This document shows, piece after piece, positions 8,221-18,251 of a stretch of DNA of 64,000 nucleotides (its first letter is position 1; each line of letters opens with the position of its first letter). Both the position numbers and the translations under genes were made by a program. The notes beneath the pieces were generated by a model. That model saw only the letters and a list, made by a program, of their open reading frames with translations. It made no database searches and was not told where the DNA came from. This DNA comes from JAVVSR01 sp036654095 (lineage in GTDB: Bacteria; Bacillota; Clostridia; Christensenellales; CAG-917), in assembly GCA_036654095.1 (NCBI GenBank), contig JAVVSR010000001.1, forward strand, positions 124,001 through 188,000. Direction: 5' to 3'.

Positions 8221-11200
8221 AGAAAAAAATAATTGCGCTTATTGTTGTAATACCATTGTTATTTATGCTTGCAATTTACTCATCGAGCGCTGTGGTTAGC
8301 GTAAATGTGTTTATACCTGTTCAGGCGATTAAAATTAATAATAGTACTGAAAATGGCGTGATTGAACTTGACATAGCTTCAAACATTGATGATGTCAATA
8401 TTGACGTGTCGGTATTGCCTGTTACTGCGAAAAATAGAGGATATTCTTTTAACATCGAGGCTGTTGGAAACAATAAAATGTGCGATTTGCAAATTGACGA
8501 TGTAACTGGCAAGTTGTCAGCGTCTAGCGTAGGTCAAGCAAAAGTAACGGCGGTGTCAAAAGAAGGAAACTTTAAAGATAGCGTTATAGTTTTAGTGTCA
8601 AGCAGTAAAGTTCTTGATTTTGTTCCAAAAATTAAAAGTATTAATGGCGATATTAATTTAAGCAAAGTCACGGGCGAACAATATCAATATGAAGTTAGCT
8701 TGCCTAGTGATAGTAATTGCGTTGTTTTGTTATGCGATACCGAACCTACAAATTTTTCAGATGCAAACATAAATTGGCAGTCCGACAACGAAAATGTTGT
8801 GTCTGTAAGTTCGGTTACTGGCAAAATACAAACATATTTAAGCGGTTCAGCTATTGTTAGCGCAACAATTAAAGATGGACTTTTGGGCGATATTGTTAAA
8901 AAAATCAAGTTTAATGTTGAAAAAATCAAATCTAATTCATACATTTCAATTAATGGAAGCGATACGGGCGCTATATTTGCAAAAAGTGGCGCAAGTCAGG
9001 TTGTTTGCTTTGTGGAAAACCTTAGCCCAAACATAGATAATATTGTTTTGAGCGGAGGTGGCGCGAATATTTTAAGCCATCGCTTTGATGCCATTGAGGG
9101 CTCTACAACTCAGTATAAGCTTATTATTAATTTTGCCGAAAATCACGAAAATAAAATTGTATTTAATTTGAAATTACAAAATGAAAATGTAAGTCAATCA
9201 GTAGAAGTTACATTTTCAGATTATTTTTTCAATGTCTTCAATAAATACCATACGTCGTTAGATAATCAAATTTTCCAAAAGCAGAACAGCAAAGTGCAGT
9301 ATGTTGTTGAGGAAAATTTAGTTGACGAAAACGTTACGTTTAAGTGGAACGCAAATAATACTAATGTTCTAAGACTTGTTGAACAAGATAATGGACGCAG
9401 TTGTACTATTGAAGCGCTATCCGAGGGCGAGTGCGCGATAACTGTTTCGGCATTTAAAGGTTTAGAAAAACTGTCTGAAATCACCGTAAACAAGTTAATT
9501 ACGATTGTGAGCCCCGTGACCTCATTGCTTATCGATAAAAATTCTGTTACTTATGGTATTGGTAATATGCTGGCATTCGGTAATACCGAAATTAAGTCTG
9601 GAAGTTATGTTAAAATTAAACCTGAAGTTAATTTGTTGTTTAAAACACCGCAAGGATTTAAAAAATATTTTGGCGAAGACGTTGTTTTTGAAAGCAGCGA
9701 CAAATCGATTTTACAAGAGTATGTTACACTTGACGGGCTTAAATTAAACATTATAGGCAATGGTATTGCCACGCTTTCCGCAAAATGGAAATACGCTGAA
9801 TATTTTGGCGATAACGTTTCGGCGTCGATTGCGGTAAACTGTGTCGATAATGGCGTTAATGTTTCAAGTTATGCCGATTTAAAGCGGGCAACAGACGACG
9901 GCAAGGCAGTTGTTTTGCAAAAAAATATTATGCTAGGCAAGCAAAATGCTTCCATTGATGAGCTTAAATTAATGGCTTGTGAGTTGCCTACAAACTATAA
10001 TTGGAAATATTATCAAAACTTAGAACAGGCGCGTCCATCTGTTAAATATTTAATTGAATTTAAAAACAATGTACACGGCAACGGATTTTCAATAGACGCC
10101 GACTATATTACTCAAGCAAAAGACAGTGTCGGCAAACCGAAATTGTTTAGCGGACCATTAAATTTTGTTGCGATATCAACCGCTTCGGTTAAGGCGCAAG
10201 ACAACATAGTTTTTCTTGTTAGAAAAGACAATGTGCTAATTGATAACGTTGTTTTAAAGGGTTGTAGTGACGAAAGCTTAAGTGACGCAGGTCAACTTAA
10301 TTTATCAAAATTAAATTACGTTGGCACAACGTTGGAACTTATGGGCGATACTCGCATAACAAATTGTCGAATAAATAACGGCCGAAATGTAGTTAGAATT
10401 TTTGGTGGCGATACAACAAATTCTACTCCGATTGTTAAAACCGCTAGCGAAGTTGATGTTCAAAAAGAAAGAGTAACGGTTAAAATTGAAAGCTGTATTC
10501 TTTCAAACGCTAGGGAATTTATATTGAAAATCGGTTCTAACCGCGCAATATCATCTTCAGGCTTGACTGCCGCTGATTATAAAGTTGCAACGTTAAACAG
10601 GTTAGACGGTACTCCGTATAATCAGTTTGCCAATAATCTTGCAGATAAAGGATTTGTTGACAATTATTTAATTGCCGACGTTACACTTAAAAATTCGGTT
10701 TTGGCGACATCGGGCTTGTTTTCGATTGGTATGGAAACACATTTTAGCGGTGAAATGCTTGGCAGCGGAAGTATGATTTCGTCGTGGCAGGGCATAGCCG
10801 CAACATCATTTGCAACAGCGCTTAGGTTTGAGGGCGATGTGAAAATGCTCGATTGGAAAATTATTGAAAATGTTGATAGTTCAACGCTTATTGAAACAAC
10901 GGGCGATGCAAAACCGTTTTTAACGCTTGACATTGCTAAAATGCTAACTAAAGTGTTTGCTAACGGAGGCAATGAATATCAGCAATTATTGTCAAAATTT
11001 GACGGGAAAGATTATGTTCACGGAGGCATAGCCGTTTATGGCGGTGGTTATAACTATGCTAATTTTGATTTTTCAAAATTTGACGGCGAAATGCCTTATG
11101 ACTATAAAATCAACTTATCTATTTTGGCTGAGGGCATTACAAATCAAGATGACCCGCTGTACTTACAAGGCACAATGTTGCCTCTTGCTGCTGGCAAACA

Positions 11201-11312
11201 AGATTTTAGATTTTTGATTTATGGTCAAAATTCAAAAAATAATTTGCAGAAACAAATTAATATGATAGCAGATGGTTCGGCATATAGTTGGATTATGCCT
11301 GCTGTAAATTGA
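8217..11312 (+). CDS. Large Ig-like (BIG2) and beta-helix surface protein
   Basis: A 1031-residue exported protein. Residues 1-25 form a signal peptide or membrane anchor (KKK then a hydrophobic run). Residues about 35-560 contain repeated BIG2-like Ig folds, each ending in patterns such as DDVTGKLSASSVGQAKVTAVS, SVTGKIQTYLSGSAIVSA and IEALSEGECAITVSA. Residues about 620-900 resemble a right-handed beta-helix, with rungs such as DNVLIDNVVLKGCS, DTRITNCRINNGRN and KIESCILSNAREF. There is no LPxTG sorting signal and no lipobox. Strong GGGGGAGG upstream of ATG 8217, which overlaps the permease stop. The coupling suggests function with the exporter, as cargo or partner; this is inference. Confidence 0.75.
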   Translation: MKKKIIALIVVIPLLFMLAIYSSSAVVSVNVFIPVQAIKINNSTENGVIELDIASNIDDVNIDVSVLPVTAKNRGYSFNIEAVGNNKMCDLQIDDVTGKLSASSVGQAKVTAVSKEGNFKDSVIVLVSSSKVLDFVPKIKSINGDINLSKVTGEQYQYEVSLPSDSNCVVLLCDTEPTNFSDANINWQSDNENVVSVSSVTGKIQTYLSGSAIVSATIKDGLLGDIVKKIKFNVEKIKSNSYISINGSDTGAIFAKSGASQVVCFVENLSPNIDNIVLSGGGANILSHRFDAIEGSTTQYKLIINFAENHENKIVFNLKLQNENVSQSVEVTFSDYFFNVFNKYHTSLDNQIFQKQNSKVQYVVEENLVDENVTFKWNANNTNVLRLVEQDNGRSCTIEALSEGECAITVSAFKGLEKLSEITVNKLITIVSPVTSLLIDKNSVTYGIGNMLAFGNTEIKSGSYVKIKPEVNLLFKTPQGFKKYFGEDVVFESSDKSILQEYVTLDGLKLNIIGNGIATLSAKWKYAEYFGDNVSASIAVNCVDNGVNVSSYADLKRATDDGKAVVLQKNIMLGKQNASIDELKLMACELPTNYNWKYYQNLEQARPSVKYLIEFKNNVHGNGFSIDADYITQAKDSVGKPKLFSGPLNFVAISTASVKAQDNIVFLVRKDNVLIDNVVLKGCSDESLSDAGQLNLSKLNYVGTTLELMGDTRITNCRINNGRNVVRIFGGDTTNSTPIVKTASEVDVQKERVTVKIESCILSNAREFILKIGSNRAISSSGLTAADYKVATLNRLDGTPYNQFANNLADKGFVDNYLIADVTLKNSVLATSGLFSIGMETHFSGEMLGSGSMISSWQGIAATSFATALRFEGDVKMLDWKIIENVDSSTLIETTGDAKPFLTLDIAKMLTKVFANGGNEYQQLLSKFDGKDYVHGGIAVYGGGYNYANFDFSKFDGEMPYDYKINLSILAEGITNQDDPLYLQGTMLPLAAGKQDFRFLIYGQNSKNNLQKQINMIADGSAYSWIMPAVN

Positions 11313-11426
11313 AATTAAATAAAGCAAAGTATATGTTTTAAAATATAAATTCAGCAATAAGGCTGAACACAGGTTTTGGCACAAGCGCAAAAACTGAGGC
11401 AAATACAAGCTCGAAAATAGAAGTAA

Positions 11427-11498
11427 ACACTGAAGCAAGCGTGAATACAAACACTGAAGCAAACGTAAATGCAAACACTGAAGCAAACGTGAATGATA
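11427..11498 (+). repeat. Three 24-base tandem repeats in a gene-free gap
   Basis: Units starting ACACTGAAGCAA at 11427, 11451 and 11475. The array is bracketed by a near-identical direct repeat (CTCGAAAATAGAAGT at about 11410 and about 11508). In one frame it reads as NTEANVN-type octapeptides, open from just after TAA at 11338 to TAG at about 11518, but with no ATG and no ribosome site. It may be a decayed fragment of a repeat protein or a slippage product. The gap 11313-11593 otherwise holds only the ribosome site of the next gene. Confidence 0.85.
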
Positions 11499-11593
11499 AA
11501 ATACAAACTCGAAAATAGAAGTTAAAATAATTTAATAATATGTAATATGATTTTATTTTGTATTACTAAAAAAGCAAAGCGGAGGATATGTTT

Positions 11594-14500
11594 ATGAAAA
11601 AATTTAAACTAAATATAAGTAGGGGGTGCATATTATTGTGCATACTTATAATTTGTTTAGCGGGAGTTTTGTCGGCCTGTACGCTTACTAATACTTCACA
11701 AGTTAGCGTTAAATATATGAATACCGATGGCACAATTTTAAAAGAGGAAATGATTGGCTTAGATAATCTTAAGTTTGATTTTGTGCCTACGAAAGTTGGT
11801 TATGTTTTTGATGGCTGGTATACAGATGTTGAGTTAAAAACACTTTTAAAAGTTGAAAATATTAGTGGTTCGTCAATTAGCTTATTTGCCAAGTGGGAAG
11901 CGAAATCTTTTACTGTTACATTTTCAGACAGTTTAGGCAACTGTTTGCAAGTTAATGGCGAAAATAATCAAATAGTCAAGTATGGCGAGCAGGCTATTGC
12001 GCCCAACGTGGATACGATACCCGAAATTGTCGGGAAAACGTTTACTGGTTGGGATAAATCTTTTTCTGAAATAAAGGAAGACCTGCAGATTAATGCCGTA
12101 TATACTACAAATTCGTATAAAATATTTTTTATGTCGCAAGGTCAAATCGCATATGAAAATGAGATAAAATATCAAACATCATTGCTATTGTACGCGAATA
12201 CTGCTGCCGAAAAAGTTTTAGCGCCCGAAGGAAAACAGTTTGATTGTTGGTGTAGCGATGAAATGCTGACGCAAAAAGTTGACTTTGAAACCTTTAAAAT
12301 GCCTTCGCAAAATACAACCTTATTTGCAAAATTTTCGTTAGCGCAAATAAACACTATTACGCTTGAGTCATTTTATGTAAATGGCGCTAATGAAACAAAG
12401 TTTACAGAAACTATCGTTTATGATGAAAACATGAAAATAAAGTTGTTGGCAAAAGGGGATTTAAGCGCAAATATTCAATATAAATATAATTGGTACAAGG
12501 TTGACGGCGGAATTTTTTCATTATTGGCGACGACAGATGTAAATACATATAATGTTGAGTCGTTGTCTGTTGGCGCATATTTTTATAAGGTTGAAGTTAT
12601 TGCAAAAGAGGGGGTTGAAAGTGTTACAAATATAGCTGAAACCTCATTTAGTGTAACTAGAAAAAATATTGTCGGAGTTACAGCCGATAATTTAGATTTA
12701 ACTTATAATGGATTGCAAGCCACTTTGCGCTTAAACGGTATATTGCCTTCGGATACTTTTGAGTATAAACTCGGCCTTGATGAAGCGTATCAAAATGAAT
12801 TGCCTGTTATTAAAAATGTTGGAAATTATAATGTCTATTTTCGCGTAACTCGCGCAAATTATTTTAGTTATGAAGGGAACTGTACTGTTAAAATCAATAA
12901 AGCTAATTTAACAATTACTCCCGACGATTTATTGGTTACTTACGGCGACGAAAAACCGCAATTTACAATGTCTTGCGTCGGTTTGGTCAACGGCGAAAAA
13001 CTGGCAGATGTTTTGGACGGCTTGGTTATCTTTAGTTGCAACTATATTAAGGATAATGATATTTCCGCGCCGTATCCTATTTCCGCGTCCGCTACTTCTA
13101 AAAATTACAAAATTATTCTAGTTGAGGGTAAACTTATGGTCATACCAAAAAAACTTGTTATTACGGTTAATCCGTTAAGCATTTATTTTGGTGATAACTC
13201 TCCAACTTATTTGGCCGATTTTAACGGTTTCGTAAATAATCAAGACGCTTCTGCGCTAGGTAAAAAATTCAGTATAAGCTCAAACTATTCTAAAGGTCAA
13301 TCGGTTGGCGCGTTTGACATCGTCGCAAAGGATTTTGAAAACAAAAACTACGATATATCGGCAATAAACGGCACTTTAACCGTGTCGCCAAAACCCTTAG
13401 ATGAAAATTTTATTTTTGGCTTAAGTGATAATTATATTTATAATGGCGCGGCGCAAAATCCAATATTTACCTTAACGTGGAACAATCAAAACCTTGTTTC
13501 GTCTAGCGATTATACTGCTGTTGCTTCAAACAACATCAACGCTGGAGAGGGGAAAGTTTCCATTACGGGTAAAGGAAACTACTGCGGAAATATAGCGCGC
13601 GCGTTTGAAATTAAAAAAAGTAGTATTACTGTTAAAGCAAACTTAACTGAAGTTATATTTAAAAGCGCAATGCCATCATTTTCGGCTTCAGTTACCGAAG
13701 GCCAACTGGCTCAATCCGATACCTTGTCGTCGCTTGATTTAGTTTTTGACTGCGCTTATACTTCTAATTCATCGGTTGGCGATTATGTCATAAATTTAAC
13801 ACTTGGGAAAAACTCTAATCCTAATTATTTAGTTACCTGCTTAAATGGAAATATAAAAGTTAGCGCAAAAAATATTGCTGACTTTATCGCGACAGTAAAT
13901 GGTAGTTATACATATAGCGGTTTGGAAATAATTCCAAATGTAAATTTGCAGTGGGGCGATATTGCGCTTAGCTTGACCACCGACTTTACGGTATCGTCGA
14001 AAAACAATATCAATGCAAGCGAACTTGCCGAAATTACCTTTACAGGACGAGGAAACTATGTTGGTACAAAAACTCAAAAATTTACAATAAAGAAACAGCC
14101 ATTAAAAATAACAGCAAATGCGCAAACTATTACATATGGCGATGTTAAGCCAAGTTTTTCGGCAAAGTTTATAGGGCTAGTGAATAACGAAACTCAATCT
14201 AACCTTGTTGGAACGTTAAATTACGAATGTTCGTATGTGGCTGGAAACGCTGCAATGACTTATGTAATTACTCCAAGCGGATTGACATCTGACAATTATT
14301 TAATTACATTTGAAAATTCCATTTTAACTGTAAATAAAAAAGATATCAGTATTTCGTGCAATGAAACAAATGTTTATAACGGGTCGGTGTGGGAACGCTC
14401 ATTTAATTCAGCAATCGGAATGATTAATGGTCACGTCTTTAGCGGTACGTTGCAAACTTTGTCGGTTGAAGTAGGTACGTATACTGTTGTTGGCGATAAG

Positions 14501-17500
14501 TTGGTCAACTTTAAATGGAAAGTACCATATGCCGTGACTAACTCATTAGATAATGTAACTGAAAACTATAATTTACATTACGATATTTCAGTTGCTATAA
14601 GTAAAAGCGACATTAAATTTTCGGCAAATGGTTTTTCGGGAAATTATGATGGTTTACCTCATTTTGGCAATATAAGTACAACAACTCCAAATTGCACAAT
14701 AGAGTATTCGACTGACAATATTGAATTTTTATCAACAGTACCTGCGTTTATAAATGCAGGCAACTATAAAGTTTATTATAAAATTTCAAATTCTCAATAT
14801 AATACTCAAACTGGCAACTACTTAGTTGTTATTAACAAAGCCATTTTAAGTATTTCGGCAAATGATTGTCAAACTGTATTTAATTCGCCTATTCCGACTT
14901 ACTCTGTTGCGTATGTAGGGTTGCAAAACAATGAAAATGCCAATATCGTGTTGGGTGGGACGCTTTCGTATAGTTGTTTGTATAAACAGGGTAGCGCGGT
15001 CAACACTTATGCTATTACGCCTAGCGGATTGACATCGGATAACTATACAATTAACTTCGTAGCGGGCGCTTTAACGGTTAGCGCAAAAAATATTGCTGAC
15101 TTTATCGCGACAGTAAATGGTAGTTATACATATAGCGGTTTGGAAATAATTCCAAATGTAAATTTGCAGTGGGGCGATATTGCGCTTAGCTTGACCACCG
15201 ACTTTACGGTATCGTCGAAAAACAATATCAATGCAAGCGAACTTGCCGAAATTACCTTTACAGGACGAGGAAACTATGTTGGTACAAAAACTCAAAAATT
15301 TACAATAAAGAAACAACCATTAAAAATAACAGCAAATGCGCAAACTATTACATATGGCGATGTTAAACCGAGTTTTTCGGCAAAGTTTATTGGGCTAGTG
15401 AATAACGAAACTCAATCTAACCTTGTTGGAACGTTAAATTATGAATGTTCGTATGTGGCTGGAAACGCTGCAAAGACTTATGTAATTACTCCAAGCGGTT
15501 TGACATCTGACAATTATTTAATTACATTTGAAAATGCCATTTTAACTGTAAATAAAAAATCTTTAAAAATTACCATTGACAATAAAACTATAACATTTAA
15601 TACCGTTGCGCCGACGTATACCTATATAATGGAAGGGCTTTTGCCTGCCGATTCAATAAATGTTCAGTTATTGTGCAGTTATGTAAAAGGAAATAATGCC
15701 GCTTCTTACCCAATTACCGCCGCGCCAATTACAAATTTAAATTATAATATTAGCATTATCGATGGAGCGCTGTTGGTGTCGCCGAAAGATGTTCCTGTTG
15801 TATGGCAGTCAAATGTGTTTACGTATAATGGCGCAATCCAAACAGTCAGCGCTTACTTTGTTGATATCAACAATCAAAATGTCGCGCTTGATGTAACGTT
15901 CTCGGGAGCAGGCGCCGAGTTTAAATACGCGGGTAACTATATTGCGACTGCTGTTAATAATTTAAATTCATCATACAATCTTACAGGAAATACGCGCAAT
16001 TATGTAATTGAAAAGCGCTCATATACGGACGCCGAAATTAAGGCTATTGTCGCTAAACTTTTACCTAGTGGACTGTCGGCAACATATTCACCCACGCAAA
16101 AGCTAAGTATGATTAGCCTGCCTAACGGCTTTATATGGAATAATCCTAATGAAATCCCTGTTCCTAATGGCGAGTATTTTGCGTCATACAATGACGATAG
16201 CGCAAACAATAATATATATGAAAATGTAAAAATGCCGATTGTTATTGCCAAAGCTAACGCGACTATTGATAATGCAGCTAAAATGCAAAGCTTCAATTAC
16301 GACGGAAATAACCACAGCTTTGTTTTGGATTCAATCATATTAAAGTTTAACGGTGAAGTTATTGCAACTAGCGTCGCTAAAGTTGTTTATGCAAACGGTG
16401 GCGCGCCCGATAACTCATTTTCAGCAGGTGGCACGTATAAAACACTAATTAAAGTCGAAAGCGCTTTATATCAAGGCGAGTTTAGTGTTTTTGTTAAAAT
16501 ATGTTCAGTAATAATTGGTAGCGGAACTACATTTTATACTATTGAAGATGCGATAAATATTTCAAAAACAGGTGAAACAATTATTGTTAAATATAATTCG
16601 TCGTTTTCATCAGATAGCGACGTTAAATCATCTTTCTACAACAACTTAAGCTACTACACCATTAAAAACGGGGTTAAACTGCTAGTTCCTTATGATGAGG
16701 CCGCAACTGTCAAAACTAATAAGTTTATTAAAGAGGGTGGCGTGCTTGGCACCGTGTTTAGAAGTTTGACAGTTCCATCGGGTGTAAACATTTTTGTCGA
16801 TGGCGAAATTATTGTTAATGCCCAACGAAGTCATCATTCAACAATTCATATGGGGCATACCGCAGGGGACTACGGGCTTATGGACGTTCAGTCGGGCTCA
16901 ACAATTATCCTTAATAGTGGTTCAGTACTTAACTGTAACGGCTATATTATCGGCGGTGGAAATATTGAGGCTTTAAGCGGTTCAAAAATCTATGATGTTC
17001 TTGCTGTAAAAGATTTTAGAGGCGGTAAGGTAAGTTCGAAAATTTTTGATAGTATGTTTCCATTTAGTCAATATTCAATAAATAATATTGAAATTAACAT
17101 AAAAATTAATTGTGGAGCAGAATTTTCTGCGAGATTTGGTGTTTATACTCAATTCAGCACGGTTATTGGTGAAATGATTGTTGTAGGCAATGGAGCAATA
17201 TTTTCATTGTCTAGCGGGTATGTTTTAAAATCATTTGATATCCCAAGCGGGAAAATGGAATTGTCGTTAAATGGAAATATGACAACAAATTCAACCAAAA
17301 TAAATATAGGTTTAGGTGTAAATATTGATACTGCAAATGTTGAATTTCCAATTCCAGGGAACTTTGAAATTAAAATAAAATCGGGTAGCACTTGTGATAT
17401 AAACAGTCGTTTCAAATTTTTACCTGGTTCAAAACTGACGGTTGATGAGGGCGCTACTTTGAACATAGGCACATCAGGGAAGGCATATTTCTATGGTGAT

Positions 17501-17863
17501 GACGGAAGTGATAAGGTATTTGCTGAAAATTGGAGTCATATCAGTTATTCGGGCGCGCAGGCCTCTGGAAACAGCCGAGTAACCTATAAATATTTATATA
17601 CCGATATTGCGCAATTTATCGTCAATGGCTCAGTAAATGTTTTGGGCGCTGTTGGAGGAGTTATTAAAACAGAAGGTTCAAGCGGTATAATTGTATTAAA
17701 TAACGCAACTCTTACCGGTACAACAAATGAAAATGCAGGAAATGTATTGTCCCCACTTATAACTGTTACATTTACCACAAAAGGTGATATCGGCGGCAGC
17801 GGAAATGCCAACCTTGAAAATGCTACTTACAAAGCTCAAAACGGAAAATGGATTAAGCAATAG
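11594..17863 (+). CDS. Giant repeat lipoprotein (InlB-type, MBG-type and beta-helix regions)
   Basis: About 2089 residues. The N-terminus is a lipoprotein signal with lipobox LSAC (Cys about 29), so it should be anchored to the outer face of the membrane. Residues about 35-250 are three InlB/Listeria-Bacteroides-type repeats (GYVFDGWYTD...LFAKWE, TFTGWDKSF, QFDCWCSDE). Residues about 360-1500 hold at least seven MBG 'YGX' domains (YGDEKPQF, YFGDNSPTY, YGDVKPSFSAKF twice) interleaved with LTYNG/YTYSG units. Residues about 1640-2089 look like a beta-helix rich in Gly and Asn. ATG 11594 sits 8 bases after GGAGG; ATG 11588 is too close. No LPxTG. Such proteins are usually adhesins or cell-surface spacers; the ligand is unknown. 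An internal 483-base duplication is listed separately. Confidence 0.85.
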   Translation: MKKFKLNISRGCILLCILIICLAGVLSACTLTNTSQVSVKYMNTDGTILKEEMIGLDNLKFDFVPTKVGYVFDGWYTDVELKTLLKVENISGSSISLFAKWEAKSFTVTFSDSLGNCLQVNGENNQIVKYGEQAIAPNVDTIPEIVGKTFTGWDKSFSEIKEDLQINAVYTTNSYKIFFMSQGQIAYENEIKYQTSLLLYANTAAEKVLAPEGKQFDCWCSDEMLTQKVDFETFKMPSQNTTLFAKFSLAQINTITLESFYVNGANETKFTETIVYDENMKIKLLAKGDLSANIQYKYNWYKVDGGIFSLLATTDVNTYNVESLSVGAYFYKVEVIAKEGVESVTNIAETSFSVTRKNIVGVTADNLDLTYNGLQATLRLNGILPSDTFEYKLGLDEAYQNELPVIKNVGNYNVYFRVTRANYFSYEGNCTVKINKANLTITPDDLLVTYGDEKPQFTMSCVGLVNGEKLADVLDGLVIFSCNYIKDNDISAPYPISASATSKNYKIILVEGKLMVIPKKLVITVNPLSIYFGDNSPTYLADFNGFVNNQDASALGKKFSISSNYSKGQSVGAFDIVAKDFENKNYDISAINGTLTVSPKPLDENFIFGLSDNYIYNGAAQNPIFTLTWNNQNLVSSSDYTAVASNNINAGEGKVSITGKGNYCGNIARAFEIKKSSITVKANLTEVIFKSAMPSFSASVTEGQLAQSDTLSSLDLVFDCAYTSNSSVGDYVINLTLGKNSNPNYLVTCLNGNIKVSAKNIADFIATVNGSYTYSGLEIIPNVNLQWGDIALSLTTDFTVSSKNNINASELAEITFTGRGNYVGTKTQKFTIKKQPLKITANAQTITYGDVKPSFSAKFIGLVNNETQSNLVGTLNYECSYVAGNAAMTYVITPSGLTSDNYLITFENSILTVNKKDISISCNETNVYNGSVWERSFNSAIGMINGHVFSGTLQTLSVEVGTYTVVGDKLVNFKWKVPYAVTNSLDNVTENYNLHYDISVAISKSDIKFSANGFSGNYDGLPHFGNISTTTPNCTIEYSTDNIEFLSTVPAFINAGNYKVYYKISNSQYNTQTGNYLVVINKAILSISANDCQTVFNSPIPTYSVAYVGLQNNENANIVLGGTLSYSCLYKQGSAVNTYAITPSGLTSDNYTINFVAGALTVSAKNIADFIATVNGSYTYSGLEIIPNVNLQWGDIALSLTTDFTVSSKNNINASELAEITFTGRGNYVGTKTQKFTIKKQPLKITANAQTITYGDVKPSFSAKFIGLVNNETQSNLVGTLNYECSYVAGNAAKTYVITPSGLTSDNYLITFENAILTVNKKSLKITIDNKTITFNTVAPTYTYIMEGLLPADSINVQLLCSYVKGNNAASYPITAAPITNLNYNISIIDGALLVSPKDVPVVWQSNVFTYNGAIQTVSAYFVDINNQNVALDVTFSGAGAEFKYAGNYIATAVNNLNSSYNLTGNTRNYVIEKRSYTDAEIKAIVAKLLPSGLSATYSPTQKLSMISLPNGFIWNNPNEIPVPNGEYFASYNDDSANNNIYENVKMPIVIAKANATIDNAAKMQSFNYDGNNHSFVLDSIILKFNGEVIATSVAKVVYANGGAPDNSFSAGGTYKTLIKVESALYQGEFSVFVKICSVIIGSGTTFYTIEDAINISKTGETIIVKYNSSFSSDSDVKSSFYNNLSYYTIKNGVKLLVPYDEAATVKTNKFIKEGGVLGTVFRSLTVPSGVNIFVDGEIIVNAQRSHHSTIHMGHTAGDYGLMDVQSGSTIILNSGSVLNCNGYIIGGGNIEALSGSKIYDVLAVKDFRGGKVSSKIFDSMFPFSQYSINNIEINIKINCGAEFSARFGVYTQFSTVIGEMIVVGNGAIFSLSSGYVLKSFDIPSGKMELSLNGNMTTNSTKINIGLGVNIDTANVEFPIPGNFEIKIKSGSTCDINSRFKFLPGSKLTVDEGATLNIGTSGKAYFYGDDGSDKVFAENWSHISYSGAQASGNSRVTYKYLYTDIAQFIVNGSVNVLGAVGGVIKTEGSSGIIVLNNATLTGTTNENAGNVLSPLITVTFTTKGDIGGSGNANLENATYKAQNGKWIKQ
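13859..14341 (+). repeat. Internal in-frame duplication, copy 1
   Basis: 483 bases (161 codons) that recur at 15077-15559, offset 1218 bases (406 codons). I count eight mismatches by eye; all lie from 14098 onward, and the first 239 bases are identical. Confidence 0.95.
15077..15559 (+). repeat. Internal in-frame duplication, copy 2
   Basis: Second copy of 13859-14341. It encodes the same LTYSG-type module plus an MBG 'YGDVKPSF' domain. Amino-acid changes are limited to Met/Lys (AAM versus AAK TYVITPSG) and Ser/Ala (ENS versus ENA ILTVNKK). Confidence 0.95.
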
Positions 17864-17878
17864 CTTTTTATATTTATT

Positions 17879-17917
17879 TAAAACCTACTTGTATTCAAGC
17901 GCAAGTAGGTTTTTTAT
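17879..17917 (+). terminator. Intrinsic terminator of the giant lipoprotein gene
   Basis: AAACCTACTTG (17881-17891) pairs with CAAGTAGGTTT (17902-17912), followed by a T run; it begins about 16 bases after the stop. Confidence 0.85.
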
Positions 17918-18029
17918 ATATTATTGTGATTTAATTAGTTAAATTAATTAAAATATTATTTAATTATACATTTAATCTGCAAATAATTTGTAATTCAATT
18001 ATTAATACATAATTAAAATATTTAATAAA

Positions 18030-18068
18030 AAAATAAAACGAACTCATTATCTAAGTTCGTTTTATTTT
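18030..18068. terminator. Bidirectional terminator downstream of the tRNA cluster
   Basis: AAAATAAAACGAACT (18030-18044) pairs with AAGTTCGTTTTATTTT (18053-18068). The T runs on both strands mean it can end the minus-strand tRNA transcript and any plus-strand readthrough. Together with 17879-17917 it fills the gap between the lipoprotein gene and the tRNAs. Confidence 0.75.
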
Positions 18069-18072
18069 TGTT

Positions 18073-18159
18073 TGGTGCCGAAGACCGGACTTGAACCGGT
18101 ACGGCTGTTACACCGAGGGATTTTAAGTCCCTTGCGTCTGCCTATTCCGCCACTACGGC
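18073..18159 (-). tRNA. tRNA-Leu (anticodon UAA)
   Basis: Read on the minus strand: acceptor GCCGTAG pairing with CTTCGGC (one U-U mismatch at pair 5), D-arm, anticodon stem AGGGA with loop CTTAAAA (anticodon TAA), an extra long variable arm CGGTGTAACAGCCG typical of class II tRNAs, T-loop GGTTCAAGTCC, and an encoded CCA end. It reads UUA codons, very common in this AT-rich window. Last of three tandem minus-strand tRNAs. Confidence 0.95.
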
Positions 18160-18161
18160 AT

Positions 18162-18235
18162 TGGAGGCACCACCCAGACTTGAACTGGGGATAAAGGCTT
18201 TGCAGGCCTCTGCCTTACCACTTGGCTATGGTGCC
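18162..18235 (-). tRNA. tRNA-Cys (anticodon GCA)
   Basis: Minus strand: acceptor GGCACCA pairs with TGGTGCC, anticodon loop CTGCAAA (anticodon GCA), T-loop AGTTCAAGTCT, encoded CCA after the discriminator U. It lies 2 bases from tRNA-Leu and 16 from tRNA-Gly. Confidence 0.95.
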
Positions 18236-18251
18236 ACAGTTGAAATGGTAT

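Noticed and set aside
11232..11486. 84-codon minus-strand Leu/Cys-rich frame
   Set aside because: It is the antisense of the 24-base repeat array and the end of the Ig-like gene, with no ribosome site.
13841..14077. Minus-strand frame within the giant lipoprotein, repeated at 15071-15316
   Set aside because: It recurs only because the underlying DNA is duplicated; the plus frame is clearly coding.
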